A DNA stretch of 64,000 nucleotides from Vitis vinifera (taxonomy: Eukaryota > Streptophyta > Magnoliopsida > Vitales > Vitaceae): contig NC_081823.1 of assembly GCF_030704535.1 (NCBI RefSeq), positions 6,640,501 to 6,704,500 on the forward strand. The letters run 5' to 3'. Below, piece after piece: positions 1-12,520 of this stretch (position 1 is its first letter; each line of letters opens with the position of its first letter). The notes under the pieces were generated by a model that did no database searches, was not told the origin of the DNA, and worked only from the letters and a program-made list of their open reading frames with translations. A program made the translations under genes and the position numbers.

Positions 1-1480
1 CTTTTATGGTTGTGTGGTGTATTTTTGTACCATACTGAGTAATATTCTCTTTAAAACCCTACCCGAGTAAAATTCTCACAAAATCAAATGGAAAATCACT
101 TTGATTGGATGAATTTTACCCTTGAACAAATCTTGAGTGGAGATAGGGGATGTTGAGATACAAATTATTGTTATGCATTGTAGTAGTGGCATTGTAAAGG
201 GAACACTTTTTCCCTTTACTTTTTCTTTCTATTTTTTTTTCTTTTTAAATTTGATTGATTGTAAAGAGAGAATGAGAAAAGGTGTATTTTCATACATCGA
301 TATAAAAATAATTCAAATTTTATGTACTCATTGAAGAAAGGTAGTACCTATATCATTAAAAAATAATTGAAAAAAATATATTTTTACACTATCGTGGAAA
401 AATAATTATAAAATAAGAACCCTTTAAAAATAATTTAAGTTTCATGTACTAATTGGTCAAAGATAATACCTAAGATAATCAAATGCAGTATTTATATAAT
501 TAAAAAGTAATATCTGAATGATCAAAGATAATACATTTGATAAAAAAGTGTATGAAACGCTAATAATTTTTAGATGATCGCTTCAAATTTGTATTTTATA
601 AATTCGAGTTCTTATTTTGTGGTTTTCTTTATACGAGTATATGAAAATGACACTTTTTCCAATATAGTACCTTAATGGTCAAAGGTAATGCCTTTGACAA
701 AAAAAAAAAATCAAATACTAATTATTTTTAGATAACTATTTAAAATTTATATTTTATAAAATTGAGTTTTTATTTTGTTATTTTTTTCATATAAATGTAT
801 GAAAACACGCTTTTCCAAAAAAAAAAATGTTATTTCTTCCTAATTCTCCTTCCTTAGAGAAAGAGTATGCATGTTGTTCACGTTTTATTCTATTTGAACG
901 ACTACTAAGTAAAAATAATATACAATAATTTTTGAGCCGCTAACTAGAAATAATTCATTTTCATTCAAATAAAATAAAAGGTATTAAAAAATTATTTTGT
1001 TTGTTTTTCATAAACTAAGATAAAGTAAAATATGGATCTAGAAATAAAAAGAATCTTGTACTCCTTCCTCTACTCTTATGGTTTATTTTATTTTATCATC
1101 TATATCTATATAGGATATGAAATTAAAAAGGAAAAAAAATCGATTTCTACTTATTTTTGTTATTTTTTTAATAATTAGGGGTGTGTTTGATAATAATTCT
1201 ATGAAATGTTTATAATTTTTTTAATATTTAAAATTTTTTATTTTTTAAATATTAAAAAACTATAAATATTTCTTAAAATTACTGTAAAACAAAATAAAAT
1301 ATAAAATTAGTGAATTAGTTTAATTAATATTTTATTGGTTTTCATGTTATTTTTCGTTTTTATTTTAAAATAAAAGGCCTTAATATAACATTAGAATATA
1401 TTTTATAGAAAATATAAATTTAATTGATGTTTTTGAAAATTACTTTAAAATAATTTGAAATTTGGTTAATAATTTTTTTG
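1..1480. other. AT-rich intergenic DNA, no gene seen
   Basis: The stretch is very AT-rich with many A and T runs and only short chance reading frames. I see no conserved protein motif, tRNA-like fold or clear terminal repeat. Two stretches near 560-640 and 720-800 resemble each other (each ends in an 'ATTTTATAAA...GAGTT' block followed by 'TATTTTGT'), which hints at an old duplication. Confidence 0.6.
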
Positions 1481-1714
1481 ATATATCAAAATTTTAAAAT
1501 AATAATAATAATTTTTTTAAAAATAAGTCTCCGAAATTTTTTGTATTATATTCAATTTCAAAATTTATGTTTACCCTCCATAATCCGACTATTCCGACGT
1601 GTTGCTATCTGGCATCACCAAGTCGAGGCTCCCGCCTTTCCTTTCAAAACCCAATTTTCTTTCTCAACCCTCTTTTTCCCTCCGTTTCTTTCCCGCCTCC
1701 CAAACACACCTCTT

Positions 1715-1820
1715 CATATATTCCCATCTTCTTTCTCTTCCCAAAACTCTCTCTCTAATTTGCTTTCTTTCTATCTGAACCTCTTTCTGTCTCTATACTC
1801 TGTAGTACTTGCTCTTCACG
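1715..1820 (+). promoter_or_regulatory. Probable core promoter and CT-rich leader of the 1821 gene
   Basis: A TATA-like CATATATT lies at 1715-1722. It is followed by about 95 bp of CT-rich sequence with TTTCTTTC and CTCTCTCT runs leading up to the ATG at 1821. A pyrimidine-rich leader of this kind is common in plant 5' UTRs. The GC content also rises here compared with the flanking AT-rich DNA. The TATA assignment is an inference. Confidence 0.45.
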
Positions 1821-2195
1821 ATGTACCAGAGGCTCCAAAGCTTCTCCAGATCGTCTTCAGGGAGAGTCGAAGGCTTCAACAGATACTTAAAACCAGGTCA
1901 ACTCGCGCAACTCAGGGACTCCAAGATCAATGCTAGATCTCACAAGCTCACTTCACGGACTGGAGTCAATTCGGTCACATCAACCCACAGTGAAAGCGCC
2001 CAGATCCAGATCTTGATGAACGAGCATTTGCCTTGTTTCACGAAGATTATCGAGGGGCCGCATTGCCTAAGGAGGAAGAAGCTTGTGGCCTCCAAATCTG
2101 TATTCCTTCTGAATTTGAATCCTTCTACTCCTATTTCAGGCCCTATCGATTCTCTTATGAATGTGTTGGGCACTGACCTTCTTGTAGCTCATTGA
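1821..2195 (+). CDS. Small uncharacterised plant protein (124 aa)
   Basis: I do not recognise the family. The frame opens with ATG at 1821 (M-Y-Q-R-L-Q-S-F-S-R) just after a CT-rich leader and runs 124 codons without an intron. The N-terminus is rich in Ser, Arg and Gln with few acidic residues, as in many mitochondrial or plastid presequences, so organellar targeting is possible. The middle part has NEHLPCFTKI and a basic LRRKK patch, and the C-terminal third contains LNLNPSTPISGPIDSLMN. There is no predicted membrane segment or catalytic motif. The higher GC content, the promoter-like leader and the length argue for a real gene. The last dozen codons, the stop and the start of the 3' region are the first unit of a diverged tandem repeat (see 2150-3290), so the current C-terminus may have been acquired from repeat sequence. 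The CDS could also be the first exon of a longer spliced gene. Confidence 0.55.
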   Translation: MYQRLQSFSRSSSGRVEGFNRYLKPGQLAQLRDSKINARSHKLTSRTGVNSVTSTHSESAQIQILMNEHLPCFTKIIEGPHCLRRKKLVASKSVFLLNLNPSTPISGPIDSLMNVLGTDLLVAH

Positions 2196-3290
2196 ATAAA
2201 GTAGTTGAATATGTGGAACGGGTTTCATTTGTCTGTGTCTATTACGCCATTTTTTCACGTGTGATACGAAAGTAAATTATAGAAATGTGAATCTGAAGTT
2301 ACTAATCTTGTTACTGAACGTGGTTCAAATTCTACTATTTTTGGTTGAATTTTGTTTTGGTAAGTTGCATTTTCTTTATTAAGTAATTTCTGTAACCCAG
2401 TTAGTTCTATGAACATCAACTTCTAGTAGTTCGTTGAATATATGAAATGGGTTTCACTTGTTTGTCTAGATTCATTCCTATTTTGTGATATTTGATATTG
2501 ATTGTGCTGTTTTGTACGTTATGTGGAAGGATTGGGAGAATTAAGTATCTGAATCCAATAATCCTCTGATTGATGGAAATTTAAGGTCTACCATTTTCAA
2601 TTGAATTCTGATTGGTAGGTTACTCTTTTCTTTCAGTAGTTTTGTAACTTCATTAATTTTGTAAACACTGGTCTTTTTGTTGTTTGATGGATATTGTAGT
2701 TTAAAATGTGAAATGGTCTCTATTTGTTTGTGTAGATTTGTTTCAGTTATGACAATTCAGCTTGATGGCGCTAACTTCATGGGTCATATGAAGTGAATTG
2801 TAGGATTATGTACTCGAGTAACACTAACGATTGAAACAGAGGTTTGAGGACTATGATTTTTATTGAATTGGATTTTGATATGTCATATTTTCTTTTATAG
2901 CTATTTTTGTAACCATATCAATGTTGGGGCCACTGATCTTGTTGTTTGTTGAATAAAGTAGTTGACTGTGTGGAATCCATTTCATTTGTTTGTGTAGCTT
3001 TGTTTCTGCTTGTGAGGTTTGATCTTTAATCCACCTTGTTTTACATGTGTTATCTGGAAGTAATCATAGAACCATGAGTCTTAAGTTAATAATCTAATGA
3101 TTGACAACATGGTTCAAGGTCTATGTTTTTTTTTTTTGTTAACTTGGGTTTGGCAGGTCTCATTTTGCTTTTTAAGTAATCTTGGTAACTCCATGAGCAT
3201 CATCCATTGATTTTGTTGTTCATTGAATAAAGTAGTTGAATATGTGAAAAGGGTTCAATTTGTTTGTGAACAACTTATTCAATGTATTAT
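2150..3290. repeat. Degenerate tandem array, about 250-bp units, 5 copies
   Basis: A block reading roughly 'GAATAAAGTAGTTGAATATG', then 'GG.TTCATTTGTTTGTGTAG', recurs near 2193, 2433, 2687, 2953 and 3222, at spacings of about 240, 254, 266 and 269 bp. Each copy is preceded by a 'CACTGATCTTGTTGTT'-like block and followed by text mentioning 'ATTGAATT.TGATTGGTAGGTT' and 'TTTTGTAACT.CAT'. Copies are clearly diverged, so the array is old. The first copy overlaps the 3' end of the 1821 gene, including its stop codon. Confidence 0.75.
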
Positions 3291-3645
3291 TGCATTATGT
3301 TGATGCTTTCATTGAAGGAAATGGTAAAATTAAAAATGTCTAGGTTTTGTTTTTCTTGTTTTTTACTTTTAAAAATAGAAAATAATAGTAAAAACACTTT
3401 GAGACCTACTTCGAAAAGATAATGATTTTCAAAATCTGTTTAAAGAAAATTAAGACATCAGAAAATTTTTATCATCTCAAATTTAAAATATTTTGAAAGT
3501 AATTTTTAAAGTCATAAGGTAATTTCGTACTTTTTATATAAGACTTATTATAAGTTACTATTATTTTTTATTTTTAAAAACAAAAATAGGAAATGTATCC
3601 AAATAAGCACTTAGTTAAATGTGGTGTTTTAGATCTATTGGTTTG

Positions 3646-3651
<6 letters not shown>

Positions 3652-3726
<75 letters not shown>
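3652..3726. repeat. Compound microsatellite (TA)n(GA)n
   Basis: About 15 TA units pass directly into about 22 GA units with no interruption. Length and purity suggest that it is polymorphic between individuals. Confidence 0.97.
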
Positions 3727-3728
<2 letters not shown>

Positions 3729-6700
3729 AATTATTGGTTTGCATTGGCTAATGAAGTACCTAAGGTAAAATATCTTTGGTTAGAGATGATCAAAGCATAA
3801 TTGAAAATTTTCCCCTTTTGTATATGTATTATAAGGGTTTGGTTAATTTCATAGATCTGATTTTGATTATAATTAGTTGACAATTAAATAGCCTTCTTTT
3901 CAAATATATTAGGTATTATAGAGTGTTTGATTTGGCTTCATTTTTTTTTTTAAGTGATTAAACTTTTGATATCCAAATAAAAATGTGATGCCTATCACAA
4001 ATAAAGCCATAGATTCTAGGTTGAAGGGCTCCAAGGGGCTCCAAATGGCTAGTCTACAATTAGATATCAGGATGACTTACAACCACATCAACTAGGATTT
4101 TCTTTGGCAAGTGCTTGAGAAAATGGGTTTTGGTGAGAAGTGGATTCGTTCCTTTTATCCCTAGTTGGTGCCCTTTGCATACTTGTGTACTTTGGGATGC
4201 CCTTTTTGGTTAGCGCTGTAAATAACATATATTTTTTTTAATTCTATCAAAGAATAAAAAAGCAAATGCTGTACTGATTGCTGATCCCTCTTAAAGTAGC
4301 ATACTCATTGAACAACTTTATTTGCATGTTTTTGCTTACCAAGATGTCATTATCACATCTTAGTGCTTCTCTTTTTATCACATCTGAGTGCTTCTCTCTT
4401 CATGGCCCAATTTTTTACTTTCTTTTAAAGCCAGTTAATTTTGTTACTTTTTGGCCCCATTTATTCTAGGTCCTTTTGCTCAAAGCTCAACATTGCCTCT
4501 ACCATCCTACTTTTTGATGGGATTGATGTCATTCTAGTTGTCTACTCAATTTGATTTGGTTGATCTTTGGGACTTGTAGTAAATGAAGGTTTAATAGGAA
4601 ACTTTGTTGCAATTTTGATGATCATCGTCAATCATTTGAAAATCTTGCCCTTATTGGAATTTGTTTAGTACTCTAACTCATTCCAAGAAATTAGAGGTAT
4701 TATGGTTTTATCTTCCAATCACATTTTCAATCTACCTAAGCTGATCTTTTTATTTATGGTTATGCCAAAATTGGTGACACTCTTTAGTAGAATGAATCCA
4801 GCTAAACTCTTTGCTTGTTGATAAGCTTCTTTTGCTTGTATGCCCACTGGCTATCTAACATATCTTGACTAATTTTCTAAAGATTTTGACTGTCAATATG
4901 ATCATGTCCTTAGTGTTCTTAATATCCTGTTATTGGATGAATAAACTTAATCCATTATTTCAATGCCACCTGAACATAATTTCATAAGTTCCTTTCCATT
5001 GATCTTCTTTGACATATTAGGATAGCCACCTTTGTATGGCAAGTTTCAGTAGAGTTGATATAGAATTAAGACATGGCTAGAATGTGTAGATATAGGTTTA
5101 AGATTTCATATTTTACAAAATATCTTGACTGGTAATAGATCTAAACATTTCATTATGTTGTTGCTATGAAATACTACTGTTTTTAGTTTTGGATCCTCCA
5201 TTGAAGCATTTTGCAAGGGTACACAGATCTTCGAATCCATGATCAATAGCCTTAGCAAAACTAGGTACTTGAACTTGTTCACTCTGTCTAACAGCTGTTT
5301 AGTACACTTGTAGTAGTTCCTTGAGGTTCCAATTTCAAAAATTTCAGATGGTTTGTGGAGTTCTTTCTGAATCTTTAGGGTTTCCTTGAAGAATTTTACA
5401 GACATGATGTCTGTAAGCTGCAGCAGATGACAAAAGTGAGATGTGTGGAAGGACCTTTTCAGGTCAATAGTATGTGGAACTAGGAAACTAGGAAACTAAG
5501 AAAGTGAAGAAACACAAGAGTGATGTATCCATGTGGTTCTTATCATCTTAAGAAAAGGCATGTTAAGTTAATAAGGTTATTTTGTTCAAAGGGAATTTGG
5601 GAGGAATGAATTTATGGTGTATTTGAGACTTGTATTAATAATTAGTGTTTACTTTGTGGAATTGATAAACTAGGTTTGTGCAGTTAGGATGATGAATATT
5701 AGAATTAGCAACCTTTGCAGAAGATCTTAGTTTGGGACAGTCAGTCAGTCAGATTCTCACCAAAACCTTTCATCTTTAAAACCTGTTCGGGGCATAAGAA
5801 TTCAGTTGTCAATAGATTTGAAATTGTTATCTTTTGATGGTTGTGGCAGTCTCTTTCATGATCTTGTAGTAAAGGAAGGCTTAATGGCAACCTTGTAGCC
5901 ATGATGCTAAATTTTATCAGCATTGACATTTTCTCTCTGTGGGGATTGAGAAACTCAACAGCTCGCTTTCTACAAAGTGGGATCAATTGCCCATGTCTTA
6001 TTTGCCTCTCTCCACATGCAAGATACTCCAATAGCACTGGATACCAACATCACAACTCAATCAAAGCCCTCATCTTCAAAGATCTCATTTTCTAATGCGA
6101 CAAATGAGGAGTTTGAAACCATGCTAAGTTAGGATGCCTGAGTACGTCTCTTTTAGTACAGAACTTTATTAGTTTTCTTGTTTTATTTCAGACTCTGTAG
6201 TATCTGTAAAGGAGTATGAGCCATTAAAGGCTTATAAACCCCAATAATGGCTTATATTACTGATTTTAGGTTCACATTACTAAGCATATTAATCCCAATA
6301 AGCATGATGACTTCTGGGACTTCTGGGCTCAATCTTAATGATGGGTGTTCATATTTATTAGGTGGCCCACTTTATGATAATACCGGACTGATGGTTTGGT
6401 GGGTGACTTCATGATTCTACCTGTTCAATGTGTCAAATGGGGATGATTTTTCCCAACCCAGGGTGGGTATGCCGTATGCATAATTTCCGCGCGTGTCGGT
6501 CAGATAATAGAAGGCCCCCACATGGCACAATGTTGCGGCCGCCACTCTTCTGATTGTACCTGTCCATAAACAGCCAAAGGAATCAACTCAGGGAATGAAT
6601 CTAGCCGACGTACCAATGAAAAAATAAAAATATTTAAAACACTCTGCAAGATTCTCGTCTTTTCTCTCAAGTAATCTCAGAGGGTTAAATGGGTTGGGCA

Positions 6701-7231
6701 ACACAATTTGCTATCGTTTGTCTCTACTGTTGCTAGTTAGCCAAATACATTGAATGACGGCTACCAGAATGCAGCATGTGGGTCACATTCGCATAAAAAC
6801 CAATGAAAGTGACGATGTCACTTTCAAAGGACAATCTTATTTCATGCCGATTCATTATTTTACTTTGTAAATCCCTTCTTTCATTGCAAAAGTTTCCTCA
6901 GAACTTTGAAAATTTTCGGCAAGTTGTATTGGGATTCCTACTTTCCATTATCATCTTGACCTTTTCTTTTCTTTTTTTATTTTTTCCCCCTGGTTGTCTT
7001 GATCTGCTTGGTTTTGGACTTATATCATATGGTTCACGTGCAATGCAACTTCGCTGTTGAATGATATACGCATATACTACAAATGTAGACGCCTTCTCTT
7101 ACCTTCTTGGCTTCAACTAACTGTATATACCTGTATCTAGAGATTATAATACATTCTCATACTTGTATTTGTCGTCTTTTTTTGTTTTTCATCTATAGCT
7201 TCTTACAGTATTGTTATAGTTTGGTGACCCG
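3727..7231. other. Long intergenic stretch without a supported gene
   Basis: Only short frames occur here, none with a family motif. Bases 6440-6620 are less AT-rich and contain CCGCGCGTG and GCGGCCGCC blocks, which could be an old promoter or a transposon fragment. Two stretches, near 4578-4620 and 5867-5910, share a 'TTGTAGTAAA.GAAGG.TTAAT' theme and may be remnants of one repeated sequence. I cannot assign either. Confidence 0.5.
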
Positions 7232-7240
7232 AATTTTTTT

Positions 7241-7844
7241 GGGATAATTGTGTTTTGGATCCAGCTGGACCCAAAAAATTAAGTTTTAGCCCATATAAGT
7301 TGCATAATTGATGAAAAGGATATGAAATATGAAAAGACCAATATATTCTTTAAAACCATTTTCTATCATAATATTTGACAAACTTTTTTATCTTAATTTT
7401 TTTTAATAATTATTCTGAAAATTTATTATTTTTTAAAAACTAATTTTTTTTTAAATATATCATTTAAAAAAAAATAAATTTGACATATTTTTAGTTATTT
7501 TTTATATACACAATTTTAAATATATATATATATTTTTCAAGATGTTTGATTTTTAAATAATAATAATAATAATTTATTTTTATTTTTTTGGAAAAGGGTG
7601 TATTTTTTTCCAAATCATTAAATTATATTAAATTTTATTGAGGTTTACAAAAGGAATAAAATTTAAATTAATGCTTTTCTTTTCTTTCTTTTTTTCATAG
7701 TGAGTAAATGTCATTTTTGAAAAGATAACAAATTCATATCCTTCTCAATTTTCATATTTTCTCTAGGTCTTGGACTTAAATGGTGAATTTATATGGATCA
7801 AAGCTTAATTTTGGGTCCAATTGGGTCCAAAAGACAATTATCCC
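7241..7844. mobile_element. MITE with long terminal inverted repeats and 9-bp target duplication (Mutator type)
   Basis: The left end GGGATAATTGTGTTTTGGAT is mirrored on the right by the complement of ATCC...CAATTATCCC. Similarity extends inward through 'GGACCCAAAAAATTAAG', 'CCATATAA' and 'AAAAGGATATGAA', so the imperfect inverted repeat is around 90 bp. The element is flanked by AATTTTTTT at 7232-7240 and again at 7845-7853, a 9-bp target duplication typical of Mutator-like elements. The interior is AT-rich and has no transposase. It is a non-autonomous element. Confidence 0.85.
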
Positions 7845-8499
7845 AATTTTTTTTGTCTAACTTGAAAAGTTTGTGGTGTGACATATGTACTGAAAAACTT
7901 ATAGGTTTTTTGGGTTATGCAATAACCACTTGATACACTTCCTTTTTATACCAATTTTCTTTTCATCTGCCTGTGATGTTTCCCGTTTGGGATTTTCTAC
8001 GTAAATCTATGTGTTCCTATTTTCTTGTTGCCTATTACGTATTTAAGAGCATAAGGAAGGTTAAATACTAGTTGCCCAAACCTATATCATTCTCTATATG
8101 ATTCGATTTATATTTCACTCTCTAAAGGAGGTCTAATAATGCACACCATGGGATCCGCCGTCTCAGATTTATAATGTTATTTGATTTCCTTCAACGCACG
8201 TTCAAGTTGAAAAGCGAACCATTAAATAACATTATGCCATAGTTGTGCATCGCGCTGTCCCCAGTGGACATCCTGAGGTGGGTTAAGAAAGAAAGAAAAC
8301 AAATAAAAAAGGAAGAGTGTTTGCCATTAAAAATGCACAAAAGGAACCTAGTTAATATAATATGATAAAAAAGAGCATCAAGTCCTATTAAGCTAACAGC
8401 CATAGGTATAGCTGCATTTTTCTAGTTCTAGGTTCAGGGAATTGAGATCTGAAGCTCATTTCTGTTTTCCTTTTGGGTTGTGTGTAGAGATCATTTTTT

Positions 8500-9012
8500 G
8501 GTAGATGTTTGGGAAGTCAGTAAAAATAGAACAGCTACTGCCCTTCCACTTGTGCCCACCTTCTGCCTTTCCCTGTCAAAGGTGGAACTTTTATAGGGGA
8601 CCAAAAGTGAGATACATCACTTGGAAATTTTTGACTACAAAGAGGGCGGTGTGTGTTATGAGCTGTCCTCCTCTGTTCTTCAGAATTCTCACCATTGAAA
8701 CCTCTTCAACACATTTTCAGGTGACAGGTTAGGAATTTGAATGAAGAGGAGATGAAATGAGTGCCATAAATTTCTTATTAATCCATATTTCATTAACATT
8801 TTCTTTGCCATGTTGCAGATCTCTTAGAAGTCTTGTAGAAGTTGTGGCCTTGGGGGTTGTCAATCCAGTAAAAGGTAGGTTCTTGTTTCATGATTGGGTT
8901 TTGGGTTTTTCATGTTAACCTCTTGAGCAGTCTCTTTCTCATCTAGCTACTTTGAAAACCCATTTATTTGTGTCGCTTTTTCTTTTTGACTTCTTTGATT
9001 GATGGTTCTTAG
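8500..9012 (+). other. Probable spliced 5' leader of the S40-like gene
   Basis: The sequence has the layout of untranslated exons. A CAG/GTGACAGG donor-like site lies near 8720. An acceptor TTGCAG stands before an exon-like block at about 8820-8875, which ends AAAAG/GTAGGTTC. A second acceptor, TTCTTAG, at 9006-9012 lies 11 bp before the ATG at 9024. No long frame is present, so these would be leader exons. Exact first-exon limits cannot be fixed from sequence alone. Confidence 0.45.
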
Positions 9013-9023
9013 GAAGATCATCA

Positions 9024-9587
9024 ATGGAAGAGAGATATGGTTTGTATAGGCAGGGCAGTAGGGCGTTGAGGTCCATGAGAAATGGAGATTTTCAGGAAGG
9101 AGATGTTTGGGATGTTCTCAACAAAAGGGAAGATTACAATTCCGTGGTTGGTAGTTCAATGGAATCCTCTCATTTTTCTCCAAGGCGCCCCCCAAGTGCC
9201 GCCAGAATGATAGGTAGAGTTCATGGCAACAGCAATCCCATTCATGAGCCCAGAGTGGTTCAGCAATCAGCACCTGTCAAAATTCCAGACTGGTCAAAGA
9301 TCTATGGGGAGAATTCAAAGAAAGCCAGCTCTAACAATGCTTCATGGCTCGATAACAATGATGATGAAGGGGATGTTGGTGATGGGGTTTTGAATGAAGG
9401 TGATGATAGTGGTGATGATGATGATGATGATACTAAGTTGCCCCCACATGAATGGCTTGCTAAGAAGTATGCAAGGAGTCAAATTTCATCCTTTTCTGTT
9501 TTTGAAGGTGTTGGAAGGACCCTGAAAGGGAGGGACCTTAGCAGAGTAAGGAATGCTGTTCTCACGAAAACAGGTTTCCTAGAATAG
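9024..9587 (+). CDS. Senescence regulator S40 family protein (DUF584)
   Basis: This is a 187-aa single-exon protein of the S40/DUF584 family, plant nuclear proteins linked to leaf senescence and stress responses. The family's conserved blocks appear in order: EGDVWDVL at residues 25-32, [10 protein letters not shown] near 52-61, [12 protein letters not shown] at 84-95, an acidic Asp-rich stretch at about 112-136, [13 protein letters not shown] at 139-151, and the C-terminal signature [18 protein letters not shown] at about 162-179, ending KTGF near the C-terminus. Length and domain order are normal for the longer S40-like members. The start was chosen because ATG at 9024 follows a plausible splice acceptor at 9012 and the protein begins directly with the family-like MEERYG. 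The molecular activity of the family is not settled. Nuclear localisation is inferred from family knowledge. Confidence 0.93.
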   Translation: MEERYGLYRQGSRALRSMRNGDFQEGDVWDVLNKREDYNSVVGSSMESSHFSPRRPPSAARMIGRVHGNSNPIHEPRVVQQSAPVKIPDWSKIYGENSKKASSNNASWLDNNDDEGDVGDGVLNEGDDSGDDDDDDTKLPPHEWLAKKYARSQISSFSVFEGVGRTLKGRDLSRVRNAVLTKTGFLE

Positions 9588-11869
9588 TGGTCCTCATTAT
9601 GCTGTCTATATAAACCAGTGCAATTTTATGTACAGATATTAGTTTGTGATGTTGGTGTGAGATGATGATGGTTCTGTATAGGTTTGTGGCTTGGGTGAAG
9701 GACACATCCATTTTAAATGTAAAATACTGAAGGGATTGATCTGCATTTCGCATTTCTCCATGGACTTTGACTGCTCTTGGGTGTGTGTCTCTTTTTATCA
9801 CTTTCACCTACTACAATACATAAATTCCTTTAATTTTACAGAAAAAAAATGTCAGAAACAGTTTCCTTTCCACGACAGTCTTCGTAGTTATACTCAACTT
9901 GATTGGAAGTGCCAGAACACAAGGAGCCCACAAAGCATGGTAATGGCTTATTTTATCTTAGCCTGTGGTATTATTTATATGCTTATGTTTGATTTTAATA
10001 TGTAATCTGCCCACAAACTGCAACCATATTTATTTATATATATAGAAGTGGTGGATCTCACTGACTTTAGCTTTGTTTCTATGTGGATGCAGTCAGTCAT
10101 TGGGTGCTGTTTCAAGCAAGTTGCCCTCTCAATTTGCTTTGGTAACAACAAGAACCTAGTGCTTCCAATGCTTTTGCTTCATCACAAAGATGCCAGTTGG
10201 ACTGGGACCCCACAGCTTCCATCATTTTCATCTATTGACACAAAACAATCAACATCATTTTGGTACTACCCATCATCTACATACTTGGTAGATTGATTAA
10301 TTTGCAAATTTTAACTTATGGTTTGTGAGAAAAAGGATATTCTGGGGATGATATGAAAGAGGAGGGTAGTCAGTCACTTCATGGTTGGACATGAAATGTA
10401 GATTTTAATGTATTGGGGTCTTCTTAAAGAATAGATAGAAAAAGTTAGTTTAGTGGAGTTTGAACCCATTTAGTACTTGTCAATGTAGATTGGTTAGATT
10501 CAAAGTAATGGATGATAATGGAGCTTAATTAATCTAATGCTCTTTAGACCAGGTCACCAGGCCCAGCCGACCCAATAATAGAACAGGGCTACAGGAAAAT
10601 TGCAGTACAACCCCTCATACTTTTTTTGTACTAGCGAAAGCAGAATCCACTTTGGAAAAGATTATCAAGCAGGTGGTGTTAGGGATGCATTTTCGGATCC
10701 CATTTGTTTGTACCCTTTATATAGATTTTAGATTTTATTATACAAATTTAATGATCAAATGATTTGAATATGAAGTTCGATGGATTCTGATTTGATATAA
10801 AAACCCGATTGCCTATTTGTCCATGGAAATGAAGGGGAAAGTGAGTTTTGACTCGTTAATTTAAAAAAATTTAACAAAAAGAACATCAAATTTTATAAAT
10901 TAGATTTATTTTTATTTATTTAAAAATATTTTAAAATATGCACTATTTTATAGGTCTGATAATTATTTTCCAAAAATGATGTTTTTACTCGTGAGAATTG
11001 ATTTGAGATCAATAAAATAAGAAAATTTTAAGGCTAAAAATATAAAACTAAAATATTAACTTTGATTTTGTTTAAACACATTAGTAGAAAATATAGATAT
11101 TGAGAAATGGTTGAAAATATAATGAGAGTCAATATTTTATTTTATTTTTTAATTTTTTTAATTTTAATTGTATTTAATTTTTAACTATTTTAATTTTAAT
11201 TTTTAAAATTTCTTATTTAGTTGTCATGTCAATTAACAATTTTTATTTAATTTTATTAAAAAAATGAAAAGATGAGTGAATTTATATAATACATGATTTA
11301 AATTAATTATTAATTAGGGAATGAGAAAGAATTTATATATCACTTGAGTATCCAAGAGAAATTTTGTACAATGATTTGTACCTCATATCATATAATAAAA
11401 AAAATTATAATATATTTATTTATAAGATACTTTTATCAAATTAAACTCATAACTAAATTTTTTAATAATTTTATTTAATATTATCAAATAAAAGGGTATT
11501 TTAGGACATAATTATTTGATTTATGCATATGTAAAAGGGTATTTCAGGACATCATTATTTGACTCATGAAAATTGCATGTATTTTAAAATATTTTTAAAT
11601 TGATGAAGATAAAACTAATTTAAAAAATTTAGGTTCATTTTTCAATTTTTTTTTAAAAAAATTAGTGAGTCAAAATTGACTTTTCCCCAGGTTGAAACTA
11701 ATTTTTTTAATTGAATACCTTGATTAATGAGTGTGCTTATAATTTGACATTTTTTCAAAAGAAAGATTCTAATAATGATAAAATCAGGCAATATTAAACT
11801 TTGGACACATGGTGTAACTAGGTTAATGATGACTTTCTTTCTAAGAAAGTTTGTATATAAGATTGGCAA
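9588..11869. other. 3' region of the S40-like gene, then AT-rich intergenic DNA
   Basis: The first few hundred bases presumably carry the 3' UTR. The rest becomes strongly AT-rich from about 10,700. The frames at 9691-10005 and 10048-10296 show no recognisable motif and look like chance. A direct repeat of 'AAAAGGGTATTTTAGGACAT...ATTATTTGA' occurs at about 11490 and 11530. Confidence 0.55.
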
Positions 11870-12516
11870 TGTGGAGCCCTCTCTGCAAGGCTGTCCCGAA
11901 GTCCTTCACTCTCTCACGATCATCATCCGGGAGTGCAAGTCGTCTAGAAGATCACTTTCAGTTATATGGCTAGACGACCCTAAGGTCGAGTGATTGATCT
12001 GTCCCAAAGTGGGTTAGATGGACAAATCTTACATGGATATAACAAGACTGATGCTTGATTGTCTTCCACGCATTTACTCACCCATTAATGCGCAGATTGT
12101 GCGCTAGGCACGCTCTATATTAAATACAGCCGTTATTGGAAAACATTCCATTATCAGCGGCTCATCAAAGTAAGACAACCATTATGCATCGACAGTTAAT
12201 GCCATAATATCGCGTAATCAAGCACAGTTAAGGTGCTATTAAGACACTTGGAAAGACGTTATATTGGAATAAGTATAAATAACTATGCAGACTCCACAAA
12301 TGGTATGTGTTTTCTTTCTAAAAAATTCCCTTACTTGCTTAAGCCACTTATTGACTTTAGCATCGGAGGGGTGTGCCCAGACAAACCATCTAGACATCCT
12401 TTTGTGTAGATAACGCAACCGCCTGCATCTCGAGCGAGCTAGACGAAAACTGTTGACCGTGCCATTCATCCGACTCTTGGGCATTAGACGAGACAATCTA
12501 TTCGAATCGTGTAACA
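11870..12516 (+). repeat. 5' LTR of the Tat element
   Basis: It is 647 bp, TG...CA, and aligns end to end with 22946-23592. A TATA box TATAAAT at 12274-12280 with GAATAAG just upstream is shared by both LTRs and is the likely core promoter. The two LTRs differ at well over a tenth of positions by eye, mostly transitions, so the insertion is old. Confidence 0.95.
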
Positions 12517-12520
12517 ACAT

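Noticed and set aside
1478-1936. 152-codon frame overlapping the 1821 gene in another frame
   Set aside because: It starts in AT-rich non-coding text, reads the CT-rich leader as a run of Phe/Ser/Leu, and lacks any motif. The 1821 frame is better supported.
4570-5930. Shared 'TTGTAGTAAA.GAAGG' text at about 4578 and 5867
   Set aside because: The similarity is short and diverged. It is not enough to define a repeat or gene relic.
10048-10296. 82-codon frame downstream of the S40-like gene
   Set aside because: No motif, no leader and no homology I recognise. Likely 3' non-coding sequence.
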